A stretch of DNA of 64,000 bases from Tubiluchus corallicola (Eukaryota > Priapulida > Priapulimorpha > Priapulimorphida > Tubiluchidae). The translations under genes were made by a program, and so were the position numbers. The notes beneath the pieces were generated by a model that saw nothing but the letters and a program-made list of their open reading frames with translations, made no database searches and was not told where the DNA came from. The DNA is taken from positions 496,001 to 560,000 of the forward strand of contig JAQGDQ010000026.1 in assembly GCA_030141605.1 (NCBI GenBank). The letters are read 5' to 3'. Below are positions 17,276 through 28,159 of the stretch, piece after piece. How positions within the stretch are numbered: the stretch's first letter is position 1; each line of letters starts with the position of its first letter.

Positions 17276-17635
17276 CCTGGAATCCGGAATGCGTCATCCA
17301 CTGCGGAATACCTGCGTGTAACAATACCATAGCTATGGTTTGTGTAGATCAAAGACCTTGGTGATTGCTTAGGAGTGTTCTGCATTCTAGACTGCCATGC
17401 TGCTCTGATCTTCTTTGTTTAAGTTCCTGGTTTAATAAATACTACTTTATTCTGCACGCATTTGTCTGGTTGCTAATATTATTGTAGCGTGTAACACTGC
17501 GTAGCTATAAAAGATCAATAGGAAATAGCTGCAGAAAAAAATAACGCATAACGCAGGTCTGTGCATTGAACAACAACATAAACCGATTTTATCTATTCCG
17601 CATCCGCATCACACATACGCACTCCGGATGCCAGG
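17276..17635. mobile_element. Small TIR element (MITE family, copy 1), split by a solo LTR
   Basis: Ends are inverted repeats: left CCTGGAATCCGGAATGCGT and right, reversed, CCTGGCATCCGGAGTGCGT, 17 of 19 identical. The interior from 17524 on (GCTGCAGAAAAAAATAACGC, then GCAGGTCTG, TGCATTGAACAACAA, ATAAACCGATTTT, CTATTCCGCA) matches the copy at 21756-21972 in the same orientation. Without the inserted LTR and one copy of its duplication it is about 175 bp. No coding capacity; target duplication not clear. Confidence 0.75.
17317..17496 (+). mobile_element. Solo LTR, 180 bp, with 5-bp target duplication
   Basis: Starts TGTAACAATACC, ends GTAGCGTGTAACA (TG...CA), and is flanked by a perfect direct CTGCG (17312-17316 and 17497-17501). 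An AATAAA at 17434-17439 about 60 bp from the 3' end, followed by a T-rich stretch and CA, gives the usual LTR polyadenylation layout and sets the + orientation. A 5-bp duplication fits a Gypsy- or Copia-type retrotransposon. No internal retroelement sequence remains. Confidence 0.8.
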
Positions 17636-18500
17636 TATACCCCACGTAACATTACATAACATTGCAATAACTATTTCTTGATTATACTCAACTGATGCTT
17701 ATTTTCGGAAGGATATTCCACTGACTCATTTGACAGACTGATAATGAGACTTGTTAAGTTCACAGAACATTTCAATAATTACTCTGTCTTATACATCACG
17801 GTGTGCAACTGTGAAGTTGTCAAATCATTACAGAATAACGGAACACATACTCGTAGGTCTGAGTAACACATTTCCTAAATACTATCCACAAATTATATTT
17901 ACAAATCTTATACTATAGGTGTATCAAATACAAAATAATACTGTTGGTTGCTGTAGCTGTCTATAACACAGATCATGTATTGGGAAAAAACAGGTTACCA
18001 TAAATTGCAACGAGTTTTAGTTTTGTCTTGGCCATGGGCTATTAGGTGCTCTGGGTTGGGACTAACGACTAGAACACTTTGTGGTAGTTATTTGAATATT
18101 AATAATTAAATTTTACAATTTTGTCCGAATTCTGGCGCTCGAAGAAATATTTGTACTCCACCCATAGATATGGTTCCACCACAGAACTGAATGCTAATAG
18201 AAAAATTTATGACTAAATAGGTAGTAGCTTGACATGATCTCTATTAAAATACTTTAGGCGCCACCCCTTGCTCTTGTTTTGAATATTTTGAACTCACCAC
18301 TTTTTCGCCACGTTTACCACCACAAAAAGCAATTACATTTTTTAATCGGCATAGCCATTAGCGATAACCAGTGACCAACTGAAAGGTCTCTAGCCAAACT
18401 ACGTGAAATCCTTTCCTGCGTAATTACGCATCCTTTCGCGTGGCTTCTGACTTATTTACACCTGTAGACACATGGCTTCCTCTGCTCGTGGTTTAGGTTC
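17636..18500. other. No recognised feature
   Basis: AT-rich sequence with frequent stops in all frames. Nothing recognisable. Confidence 0.5.
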
Positions 18501-18504
18501 GTTT

Positions 18505-18675
18505 CCCTGAAACAGTTTTTACCAGGAATTTTTTTTCGCAGAAAAAGTAACTTCCCAAAAATTGGCCAGAAAATTTTTTCCTACTCGTTTCACGCAACAA
18601 ACATTTGAAATTTTTTAACAGGCAAATGGCTGTTACATTTTTAATTGTGAAAAATCTGCTATTTTAGTAGGAAAA
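18505..18675. repeat. Degenerate A/T mini-repeat, same style as the 1-kb array
   Basis: On the minus strand this reads as successive T-run, CTGG or GGGAA core and A-run units, for example TTCCTGGTAAAAACTG and TTTTCTGGCCAATTTTTGGG. The motif resembles the array at 985-1312 and the one at 20041-20170, but units are too diverged for a firm consensus. Confidence 0.4.
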
Positions 18676-18686
18676 AACTTACGAGT

Positions 18687-19095
18687 TTGCTTCTCCCGCT
18701 TTACCTCCCTTCTTCCCGCTCCCTCTCATCCTCTCCTTCCCTGTCTGTCTGTCCCGTCTTCTCACTCTCTCTTTCCTTCTCTCCTTTCCAGCCTCTCTTA
18801 TCCTCTTTCTTTCAATCTCTTTTCTGTCTTCTATCTCTTCCTTCTCTCTCTCTTTCTCCCTCTCTCGCGTTCCCCCAGCCCGCCCACCTCTCTAACCCCT
18901 CTTGTTCTGTACTTCCCTCCCTCCCCCCTCTCTCTGTCTCTCGCTCTTTCTCCCTCCTCTCTTTTTCTCTCATTTCTCTCCCACCACGAACTCTCTCTCT
19001 CCCCCTCATTCTCTCGCCTTCCCCACCCTCCCTGCCTCCTCTCTCCCTTCTCGTTCTCTCTCCCTCGCTCTCTCTTTCGTTCTTTCTTTTTCTGC
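18687..19095. repeat. Pyrimidine-rich low-complexity tract (TCTC/CCTC)
   Basis: About 400 bp almost entirely C and T on the + strand. It creates long open frames on both strands (Ser/Leu/Pro-rich on +, Arg/Glu-rich on -), which are artefacts of composition and not genes. Such tracts can form triplex DNA. Confidence 0.9.
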
Positions 19096-19350
19096 TGTCC
19101 TTAATTATCCAAGACACTTTTATTAATGACTTTCAAACATCATAATCATTAAAAATGATGCAATGTTTAAGACGTCAACTTTGATTTTTAAATTTTGTTT
19201 TTAAAAAATATTTTGTTTTCAAACCTTCGTTGCTACAATTTCATGTTGTTTTTAGGATGAAATTGCTTTCGCAAAGTGATTTGCATTGTGTAATTTACTG
19301 CACATAATTACTTCAAATTCAATTGTTTTTTTATAAGATTTTAACGTTTA

Positions 19351-19425
19351 ATTATTATTATTATTATTATTATTGTTATTCTTATCGTCGTTGTTATTGT
19401 TGTTGCTGCTGCTGTTGTTGTTGTT

Positions 19426-19505
<80 letters not shown>

Positions 19506-19554
19506 CATCATCATCATCATCATCATCATCATTATCATCTTCATTATTATTATT
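19351..19554. repeat. TTA/TTG/ATC trinucleotide microsatellite
   Basis: About 200 bp of triplets: TTA with a TTG/CTG stretch, a long pure TTA run, then ATC. Accounts for the Leu-rich and Ile-rich ORFs on the two strands. Confidence 0.95.
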
Positions 19555-20040
19555 ACAAAAAATGAAAATCCAGTGCTTTACGAACTATATAGATTTGTCA
19601 ATATCATGGTGTCAATATTTGCCCAATAAATTATGCCCCTTTGCAAGATTTTTTTACATGTACTTTTATGGCAGAACCGTATATCTCAGTTCATTATTCT
19701 GAACTGGCAGAGATTTCAAAGTCACATGCGGATGCACGAAATAATTTGGAATCGCAGTAAAAGTAACTGCCCAAGTGTGAGATTCCTAAGCGGTCTCCCA
19801 ACAAATCACTTGCCAGGCTTGGCATTGCATAATTTTGATCCAATCACACGTCGTAATCACTCACTATTGCGTATATGCAAAGATCGACATCATTCGCTAC
19901 TTAATCGTTCTGACGTTACAAATCTACTTTCTTGTCTTAGCAAGTTGACCAAGTTTCTTGATCACATGATCCCTATTGATCAATACACCTAGTTGAAGTA
20001 AACTATTTTTATTGTGTATTATCTAACTAAGCTTTAAAAA
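19555..20040. other. Unrecognised stretch with a 119-codon + ORF
   Basis: The ORF at 19633-19992 (+) starts in ordinary AT-rich sequence and has no recognisable domain, splice support or signal peptide. At this base composition a frame of this length is expected by chance a few times in the window, so I do not call a gene. Confidence 0.4.
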
Positions 20041-20170
20041 GCATTTTCTGCGAATTTTATTTTTTGTGAAATGACGGTCCTGGCAAAAAAGTTCTGGGAA
20101 GTAAAAAAAGTTTTCTGTAAAAATTTTTTCACAGGCAAAATATTTTTCTGCCAAAAAGCTTTTCTGGGAA
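20041..20170. repeat. Degenerate T-run/CTGGGAA/A-run mini-repeat
   Basis: Successive blocks such as GTTCTGGGAAGTAAAAAAAG, TTTTCTGTAAAAA, TTTTTCTGCCAAAAAG and TTTTCTGGGAATAG, about 16-20 bp apart. Same general style as the arrays near 1 kb and 18.5 kb. Confidence 0.45.
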
Positions 20171-21750
20171 TAGTCTACCGTCTGTGGCTTTCTTGTAACA
20201 TGGCTCCATCTATAGATTGAATGTGAAAGTGCAGGAATAGGTAATAGTAGTCAGAGAATTAACATTCTCTGTTGTTGTTGTTGTAGTTTAATCTAGCGTG
20301 ATAAAAACGTCCTCACCACCATGAAATTTCTTTTGGATTTTATAATAGCTTTAATATTATTAAGCGCACAAGTTACATCAGTCCACCATGTACATATTTC
20401 TACAAAATTAACATTCACGCCCACGGTGATGGGATATAGTAATTATACAAGTGCTTAATCTACAACCGAAAAAAAACGAATGTAGGTTTTTTATAAACAG
20501 ATTTATTATTTTTCACATATAATGTGGCCTTTTTTCAACCTTGACATTATATTGGTCAACAACGAATGTAGGTTAAAATGGCACAGTAAAAATGGCATAG
20601 AAAATTGGCACAAATGGAAAAATATGAAAAACGGTACACGTGTTATTTTGATGAAAATGATTTTTATAATGAACCTAGAATGCGCTCAGTGGGAACAAAA
20701 CGTCCGCGAAGGTAGCATAATCAATAATGCGCGAATTCCACGTAGTGTTTGTTATAGTCTTTTCGCTATCCTTTCTCTAGTTCTAGATCTATCTATTCAT
20801 TTTAACCATTCTTCAAAACTTATTAGCGAATCTTTTATTAATCATGTTTTATTGTAGTATTATAAAGAGATAAATAAATTAAAATTGAATTAAAAAATGA
20901 ATTGAATTGAATTTTTGACATTCTTTCCAAAGAGTTATAACGCTATGACAAAGTGCTTCACTAATGTTTTTGTACGTGGTGTTCGGTCAAATTTTGTGAA
21001 AACGAAGAACGGGCGCAAAAGGGGTCCACCCCTTCCATGTCCAAGAAACTGCGTCATCTTTTTGTTCCCTACCTATTTCTCCACAAAGTTTCGTGCAAAT
21101 CTGTTTCGTAGTTTTTGCCATTGACATTTATTAGGCCATAATGCCGAAATCTAAAACATTTTATGGCGCATAGGCCTTAAACCTCTTAAACCTAAAATGT
21201 TTTTGAAGAAGACTAGATCTAGGTACCTGCACTTAAGTCTTAAAACTTTTGTAAGCTTTAAAGTGCTATAGGTACCGCAGTTAGTAACACAGCAGTCCAT
21301 TTTATTGTCTAATGCTGCTTTTAAGCCGTCACCTAACGATTATCATATCGAAACTTCTGGATTAAGTGCATCTTCTCATTATACATTTATCTTTGCGTGT
21401 CAACTTTTACACAACCTTAATGGAGCACTTTTGTTTACTACGCCGCTTCGCATGTGGGCCGCAACAGACGTATGATGGTGTAACTTTTTGGTTGACATCA
21501 TCTTATATTTCCAACTCTTACTCATCGCCCAGCTGCGCAGGGTAAGCTATTTACTCATCCAGGCCAGCACCTCACGCGAATAAATCAGACCCAGGCTTTT
21601 ATAAACTAGTAAAACCATCACGTGAAGCCAAGTTATCAACAGAGCATGGGAATATGCATGAACAAAAAGTGCAAGTTTATTACCAATAATTGTTACGATA
21701 GAGTTCAAAATACTATTAACCATTATTAATTTCTACAACTGTTAAGTGGC
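20171..21750. other. No recognised gene
   Basis: AT-rich, with a GTT run at 20271-20285 and a GAATT-rich patch near 20880-20915. The 111-codon ORF at 20522-20857 shows no domain. Between about 20970 and 21130 composition is less AT-rich but frames are broken. Confidence 0.45.
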
Positions 21751-21755
21751 GTTTA

Positions 21756-21972
21756 CCTAGCACCCGGAATGAGTATGCGTTAAGTGACGTTTGTGTAGCA
21801 TTCGAAATGCGTTATGCATTATACGTTTTCCATCTGCGAAATAGCTGCGGAATAAAAAATCAGTGGCTGCAGAAAAAATAACGCATAATGCAGGTCTGCT
21901 AAACGGGTGCATTGAACAACAAGATAAACCGATTTTTTTTCTATTCCGCACCCCCATAACGCATACGCATCT
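21756..21972. mobile_element. Small TIR element (MITE family, copy 2)
   Basis: Same orientation and interior as copy 1 at 17276-17635: GCTGCAGAAAAAATAACGC, GCAGGTCTG, TGCATTGAACAACAA, ATAAACCGATTTT, CTATTCCGCA. The left end CCTAGCACCCGGAATG matches copy 1; the right end is more diverged. Several GCGTTATGCATTA-like internal repeats are present. Minus-strand ORFs here (21757-22013) are shadows of the repeat. Confidence 0.7.
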
Positions 21973-22227
21973 GCAAGTTTGCAAAGCAACCTATTTTTTG
22001 ATGACATGCACATAAAAATAAAACTATTTTACGCCACTATAACTCCTGAATCTAGTTGTAACTACTTCAACTAGCTGTATTTACAGTGATGGCATACAAA
22101 ATTTTAATGTCATTTTTACAAGCGCTTTTCTGCACGCAAATTTTGTTAGCGCTGAACAGTTAATTGAACCGACACATTAGTTAAACCTCAACAAAAAAGT
22201 ATCAGAAACGTTTACATAAGTTCATTT

Positions 22228-22350
22228 CTGTTTAACTGAATGGAGCAACAGAATGGAGAACAGAAGAGAATGGAGTAAAATAGAAATAGAACAGCAGCAG
22301 AGTTGAAAAAAACAAAACGGAGTAGAAGAGAATAGACAGTATAGAATGGG
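22228..22350. repeat. Purine-rich degenerate GAATGGA/GAACAG repeat
   Basis: Imperfect units such as GAATGGAGCAACAGAATGGA, GAACAGAAGAGAATGGA and GTAGAAGAGAATAGA. The minus-strand ORF at 22222-22434 is a by-product. Confidence 0.6.
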
Positions 22351-22434
22351 GAAATCGAATAAAATAGCCTTAAGGTACAAGTACGGCACATAAAAAGGAA
22401 TGAAAGTTAATGCTGAATTGTGCATTTTGACCAA

Positions 22435-23640
22435 GCCAATCTTTTAAGTAAAAAGCATGAAGAGTCTAAACAAACTTGTTCTATACTTAGTATACTAGAG
22501 TCTTACAGTATTCTGACCCCCAGGATTGGCTTCTTAAGTTTCAGTTTGAATAGGATCAGGGGTATTAGCAAGGCAACCACTCATATGGATTGTCGCTGCT
22601 CATTCTAATCCACGTGGCAAAATGTGGGATTCCCAGCTTCTCGAACAAAAATAAGAAATTGTGACAATGAAGTCCGCAGAAGTGTTCTAAAATAAATACG
22701 TAGGCCTATTGCATCGACCGAGAACATAAACTGACTGCTACAGGATTGCATATGTATTATTACAGTATTATATATTACATCTTATACTTAGTTATCAAAT
22801 TTTAATAACCACGACTTTTTTAAAAAACGAACTGTTGAAGTTTCCATCAAAGAGCGGCATTGCTGGAAACTTGGAAGCGCAATCGTGTTACCATATAGGT
22901 AGTTCTTGTTCAGTCCTAAGTCCTTAATCATTATTTTTGTTCTGTTATAGATACAACTAAGTTCAAAACTTGATTTAGATTATAAAAACAGACATCAAAA
23001 AAGTTTGACCTATTTTTGTAAAGCCAACAATTCGTTTGCCATTTATGCCTTTATATTAAATAGTATTGTTGTGAACCAGCCAGACAACTTTTGCATGTGA
23101 ATATTAATTAATCGTGAGTAAAAGGAAAAAAAGGTAAAAATAACAATATAGTCGTGTAAATTATTCTTGCGTAGCTAGTAATATAAGTAATCGTATTTTT
23201 TTCAAGCGGCGGAGTTAATACTGACAGTAACTCTACACATGTGTAGAGCAAATTACCCACTAGTTTAATGTCCACATTCTGACAGGATGTTTAATTGCTA
23301 GCATCTAATTAGTACACTTGTTTATAGTCGCCAACTGGCAATCTCCTGCTGCTAACATGTTGTTCCCAACGCGTCAACGTTATCGAGGTTTCAGATGGCT
23401 TCACAGGAGAAACTGTTTGCGCTGGCTTGTGTTTATTTTTCAACTCTCCACTATCAAGCAAGTTACAGTTACGCAATTGTCAAGACGCGTGGAACTTGGG
23501 ACTTGCTCTGTTATACGTTCCTCTAGGAACAGAAAATCGACTAGACAAGCCTTTGCTCTAGAGAATTTATTACACATGTACAATTTCAATGTGTTTTGCA
23601 CGAATACATTAAACGTGCAATTCTTATGTTGAATCTAGAA
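22435..23640. other. No recognised gene
   Basis: Unique-looking AT-rich sequence. The 104-codon ORF at 23318-23632 has no recognisable domain. Confidence 0.45.
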
Positions 23641-23644
23641 AAGA

Positions 23645-23885
23645 TACCATGACGAACTGATTGGCTTGTTAATGACTGACTTGATTGTCAACTGATAGCT
23701 TGTGTAGCTAATGAACAGACTGATTCACTAATTCATTAATCATAGTTGAACAATTACTACAGTAAGTCGAACAATTAGTTAACTGATTTACTGACAGACT
23801 GGTTGATGACAAGCTGACTGACTGATTGACGAACTGACTGTCTGAATAATCGACTGACCGGCTGACTGGTGACTAATTTTCGATT
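23645..23885. repeat. Degenerate CTGACTGA-type repeat
   Basis: Many imperfect ACTGATT, CTGACTGA and GACTGATTGA units in tandem over about 240 bp. A shorter stretch of similar sequence lies at 37780-37875. Confidence 0.7.
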
Positions 23886-24714
23886 GATTAGACTGAGCAA
23901 CTGCTTGATTAGTAATAAATATCAATGGAGTGATTAAAAACTGACAGAATAATCAGAATTTATTAGAATGATCAGAATAATCAGCCCACTTATTGATCAC
24001 ATATATTATTTATTTATATTAAGCATTTTTCATGTGTATTTCGTTAAGAGGTTCATTTAACATTGGCAGATAAAAGGAACTGGGTTACAAGAACAGTGTC
24101 CAGTCTAATGATCACTCTTATCGTGGATTTCATAACTTAATCATCTCAGAAGTTTATAAAATCCAAGTCTGCTTATTTTTGCTGTTGTGTGTTTGTTTCA
24201 AACGTTTCTTTTTATAGATGTTGGTCGTTAGCTGTAGCACAACTTAAACACTTGGTGAACAGCGATGACAAGCACTTTCGATCTGGTAAGCAATCGCGTG
24301 AGCTGGTCAAGTGTTTCTGAAACGCATAAACTGAGCCACTGTTTGGCTTCTTTCTTGCCATGCAGTGATGGGTGTACTTTATGAGTTGCTGGTTTCTTTT
24401 CAACGATGTGCCGTTTGAAAAGTTCCCACAGGTGCGTCCTCAATATAGTCATCATTAGCCTACATAGCACAGGCGCTTGGTCAAATCTGGGTCATACGAA
24501 GATGAAGACTTGCTTTTGAAGAATTATGTGTTTTTATCTAATTGGCTATTCTGACCTAAGATGGTGTTTTACCATTGCTGTTGCTTCTGCTGCTTGTGGT
24601 GGTGGTTATAAAGGCGGTGGTGGACTAGCAGTGGTGCTAGTACGTTTGTGTTGATATCGCCATCGCCACACCAGTCAAAGACGTACGTATTGTAAACTTG
24701 ATTGAATGTATGAA

Positions 24715-24945
24715 GGAGGAAAAGGGAAGGGAAGACAAAGACAAGATGACACTGGACAGGCTTTGACTGGTCAGAACTGAAAAAGACTGGACAAGACAGG
24801 AAATGAGTGCAGAGAAAAGAAGAGAAGAAAGAAGAGGATAAGAGAGGAGAGAAAGGGAAAGAATGGAAGAGGAGAGGAGAGAGGAGTGGAGTGAAGAAAA
24901 GAGAGTAAGAGAGGGAGAGGAGAGGAGAGAATGCTGAGATGGCAG
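24715..24945. repeat. Purine-rich low-complexity tract (GAGAGGA/AGACAAGA)
   Basis: Mostly A and G on the + strand with irregular GGAGAGGAGAGA units. Explains the Ser/Leu/Phe-rich minus-strand ORFs at 24569-24982. Confidence 0.85.
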
Positions 24946-25614
24946 GCCTGCACAACCTGTTTTTCATAAAGTAACAAAACATACCTTTCGAGAACTCTCT
25001 TTCATCTCAACTTCTATAATGAACAATTTATTGATTAAAAGCACTCTTACGCGTCTAAAAATGCAGTACCAAGCATTACTAAAATTTCCAGCCAACACAA
25101 CTGTTTGTAATGCTTTGGGGAAATGGTTACTGTTGGTCTTGGCAACCGGCAAGTCTGCCACACAATTTTACGCAGGTATGAAAATTTATTATTACGGCGA
25201 CAGGTGTCGGGTATATGCAACTGTCACCATTAACTGCTTTAGCCTCTAGCGGATTTCGCTACATTAATTGCAGGTTTTAATTACATAATTAATTAACAAC
25301 TTATAGGTGTTAAATTTTGCTCAGTCTCAACAGAAGCCATGAAATTTTGTCTCAAAACTTCATTAATACCCAATTTCCACAACAATTTCTTCATCTGATT
25401 TAAGGTAACATAATCAAACTTACTGACACCAAAGTTATTGACCAGTAATTATTATCAGACGTCGTTACTTATTCATAGTCATAACTGATTTGGGAATGAA
25501 TCCAATCAGCAGTAATTAATTCAGCGTTTGTAATTTGGAAAGGATATGCCGGTAGGTGAGCTCTCGAAATTGAATTAAGACCGGTCAGAATCATAAAGAG
25601 CTGTGTCTGGCGCT

Positions 25615-25677
25615 GTATCTGTGGTGTAGTCGTGGCGCTGTATCTGTAATCTAAAGGTTGTTGGTTCAAATCAAGGT
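25615..25677 (+). mobile_element. tRNA-derived SINE head
   Basis: An A box TGGTGTAGTCG (25622-25632) fits TRGYNNARNNG and a B box GTTCAAATC (25664-25672) fits GWTCRANNC, with 31 bp between them as in a tRNA gene. Sequence around them (AAGGTTGTTGGTTCAAATC) looks like the T-arm of an Arg/Trp-type tRNA. The acceptor stem does not pair well, so this is not a working tRNA gene but more likely the 5' head of a SINE. The 3' limit of the body is not clear. Confidence 0.5.
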
Positions 25678-25829
25678 TTGTCAAAGGCTTATTTACATAT
25701 CTTTCCTTTGGATTCACATATTCATTAATTTGGGGTTCTTTTCTTCTATCATTATAAATTATGCTTCGTAAAATGGTTAGTGCAGTGGTGCCTCTACACC
25801 TAGGCTGCTTAACTAAACCCACCCGTAAT

Positions 25830-28138
25830 TAACGCAGTTTGCATACCGGCAAGAGTGGACGAGTGATAAAGTACAATCACCGCAGCGGATGGTATTTATT
25901 ACAGGTAACGATAAGGGTTAACACTTTACCAAGTAATATAATAACTGATAAGAGAACCATAATTAACCTGCAATTCAAGCCGACTACGCAGGCTATACAA
26001 GTATATTTCATATAATAATCGTATTCATTGAAACTGCATATTTGTGTAACATGTCCAGGAATCTTAGTCTATAGTAGGTCTATGAACGCTATCACGTAAA
26101 CGCAATTGTATATCTCTAGTAGGACTAGTTGGTGTGCTTAAGTTGTGGCGTAGAGGGGTCCCCTAATGGGCACAGAGCTTAATTTCTTACGAAAAATTTC
26201 TTTTTTAGATCATTTCACAGAAGAGAAACAACTAATTTAACTACTGGTGATACAAATGCTGTATCACTTGTGCATACCAATGATTTGACACGCAAGACCA
26301 CGCGAGGCTCCAAACTAGCTGATCTCTGAGCTTCTTTTTTTCGTGAACAGGATCTTATGAACTCAGGAAAACATTCTTACAAACGTCCAGTTAATGTCAT
26401 TATAATTGTAGGTGTCACGAATTGCACGAATTCGTGGAAACTGTTTTGCAGAGCATTGAGCAAATGATATACGGTTAACAAATACTGACTGTGGCAAATG
26501 ATATAATATTTATCAAACTATCTTATTGACTTGTTTTTTTTTACTGTTTTTTAACCTGAAAGTAATGAATTAAAAGTTATTCCTTTTTATTATTTTTATG
26601 CTAACTTGGCATAACACAAAAGTTATATGTGTTTGTAAAAGGTTTGTTGTAACGGACTTTTCAAACGTAGACAATGCAATTACATTTTCATTAAAGATGC
26701 CAGCACCTATCAAATACTTCCTTCGTTAAATTTATTATTTATAACTTTTGGAGTGTTATAAGGCCTGCAATATTAAGTTTTGTTCATCTAAATGTGTGAG
26801 AAGGCACCTTACAATGTGATTATATTCAATTTAATTCAACAAACATTAACGAATACCTAGCCTATAATTCCCAGAAAAGTTACCTTTATCCATGCAGATC
26901 ATTTTATTCCTGACAAAATGACATATTGTGTTTTGCTTTTAGCACGCCACTGGAGCCAGTTCCTGGTTGGGAATAACAATAACAATCATGCAGGCACCTG
27001 TAAATTTTTTGGCTAAATCAGGTAGCCTCTTGTGAGAACTGCTATATCTGGTGTGGCGAGATAAGCAAAGCAGCAGACGGAGTTTCTATCTCGGTTTGGT
27101 AATAGTGGTACTGGCAGAGGTTATCAATTTGTCCAAAATAACTTTCTAAGTTGCAGTGACAGCAGCCCAGGTCACTAGAGCAAAATAGACTTCGTTTTCA
27201 AGCATGCCTAACTGTAACATTTCTTTTAAGTTTTGGTTACTGAGAAATAAAAGTTCCCGAACTCATCCATCTTCAGTCGGTTATTAAAGAACTTGACCTT
27301 AAAACGTGGTTAAGAAAATCACACGGATTGGCATGTCTCTAACGATCGTGTTCACTCATTAAAATGGTGCATAAAAATATAATTCAGATTTAGCAAACAT
27401 GAATGTTTCGGCCAACTTTAGACAAAACCAGACATTTGTTTGTTTGTTGGCTTGCTTTCTACTTGTCATGTGTTTTAGAGCAAATTAGCTATAATAAATC
27501 TTTCTAGGCCGTTATCATTAATCTGTTTTCCAAACATAGTTTCTTACGTCGAGTGCTCACTGCCCTTGTGTGGGGTGACTCATATAAAAGAATACATTTT
27601 CGGAAATTAAATTTCTCTATTTTCTTCGTTGAACCTACCCTTGTTTGTCTTTAATTATTCTTTGCAAATATAGAACTCTCTTCAGGCGTTAATTCTCACT
27701 CTGTTTCAACGTTCCGTAATTAGTCACCCGTGCAATTCCAAATTGGTAATTAGCCACTAAAGACTTAAGTTATCTGACATGCCCAGAGTTGAGCACATTC
27801 CAAGTCGTTGGTTCTCATCTTTGTCTAGGGCACCTAGGTGTGCTGAATTACCTCCATACAATGGTTGCGATTTACTCGCATTGTTTACAGCAAGTATAAT
27901 CTTCGACAGGTTGCGGGGGAGTGAGGGAATGGGGTGAAGTTCTTATCATTACATCCAGGTGCGTAATTTAGGTTCATTTAAACTCACGTAAAGTAATGCG
28001 TCAGTGAACTTTGCCCAAGATTTCATTAGAAACGATAATTAAGTTTCATCTGTCAAAATTCTAAAAAATTAAGACATAGCACTATTAATTACTATAGTGC
28101 ATAATAAATAAATAAATAACGGTTATTATCATTTTTTT
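25830..28138. other. No recognised gene
   Basis: AT-rich unique-looking sequence with no long ORF, no inverted-repeat element seen and no recognisable exon. A short CT run lies just beyond (28144-28158). Confidence 0.5.
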
Positions 28139-28159
28139 CTCATCTCTCTCTCTCTCCAC

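Noticed and set aside
17170-17496. Longer solo LTR starting TGTTAGAAG
   Set aside because: Flanks do not form a duplication; the shorter 17317-17496 unit has perfect CTGCG duplications.
18687-19145. 152-codon + ORF and opposite 101-codon - ORF
   Set aside because: Artefact of a pyrimidine-rich low-complexity tract; no complex sequence.
25615-25690. Functional tRNA gene
   Set aside because: A and B boxes fit, but acceptor-stem halves do not pair, so a SINE head is more likely.
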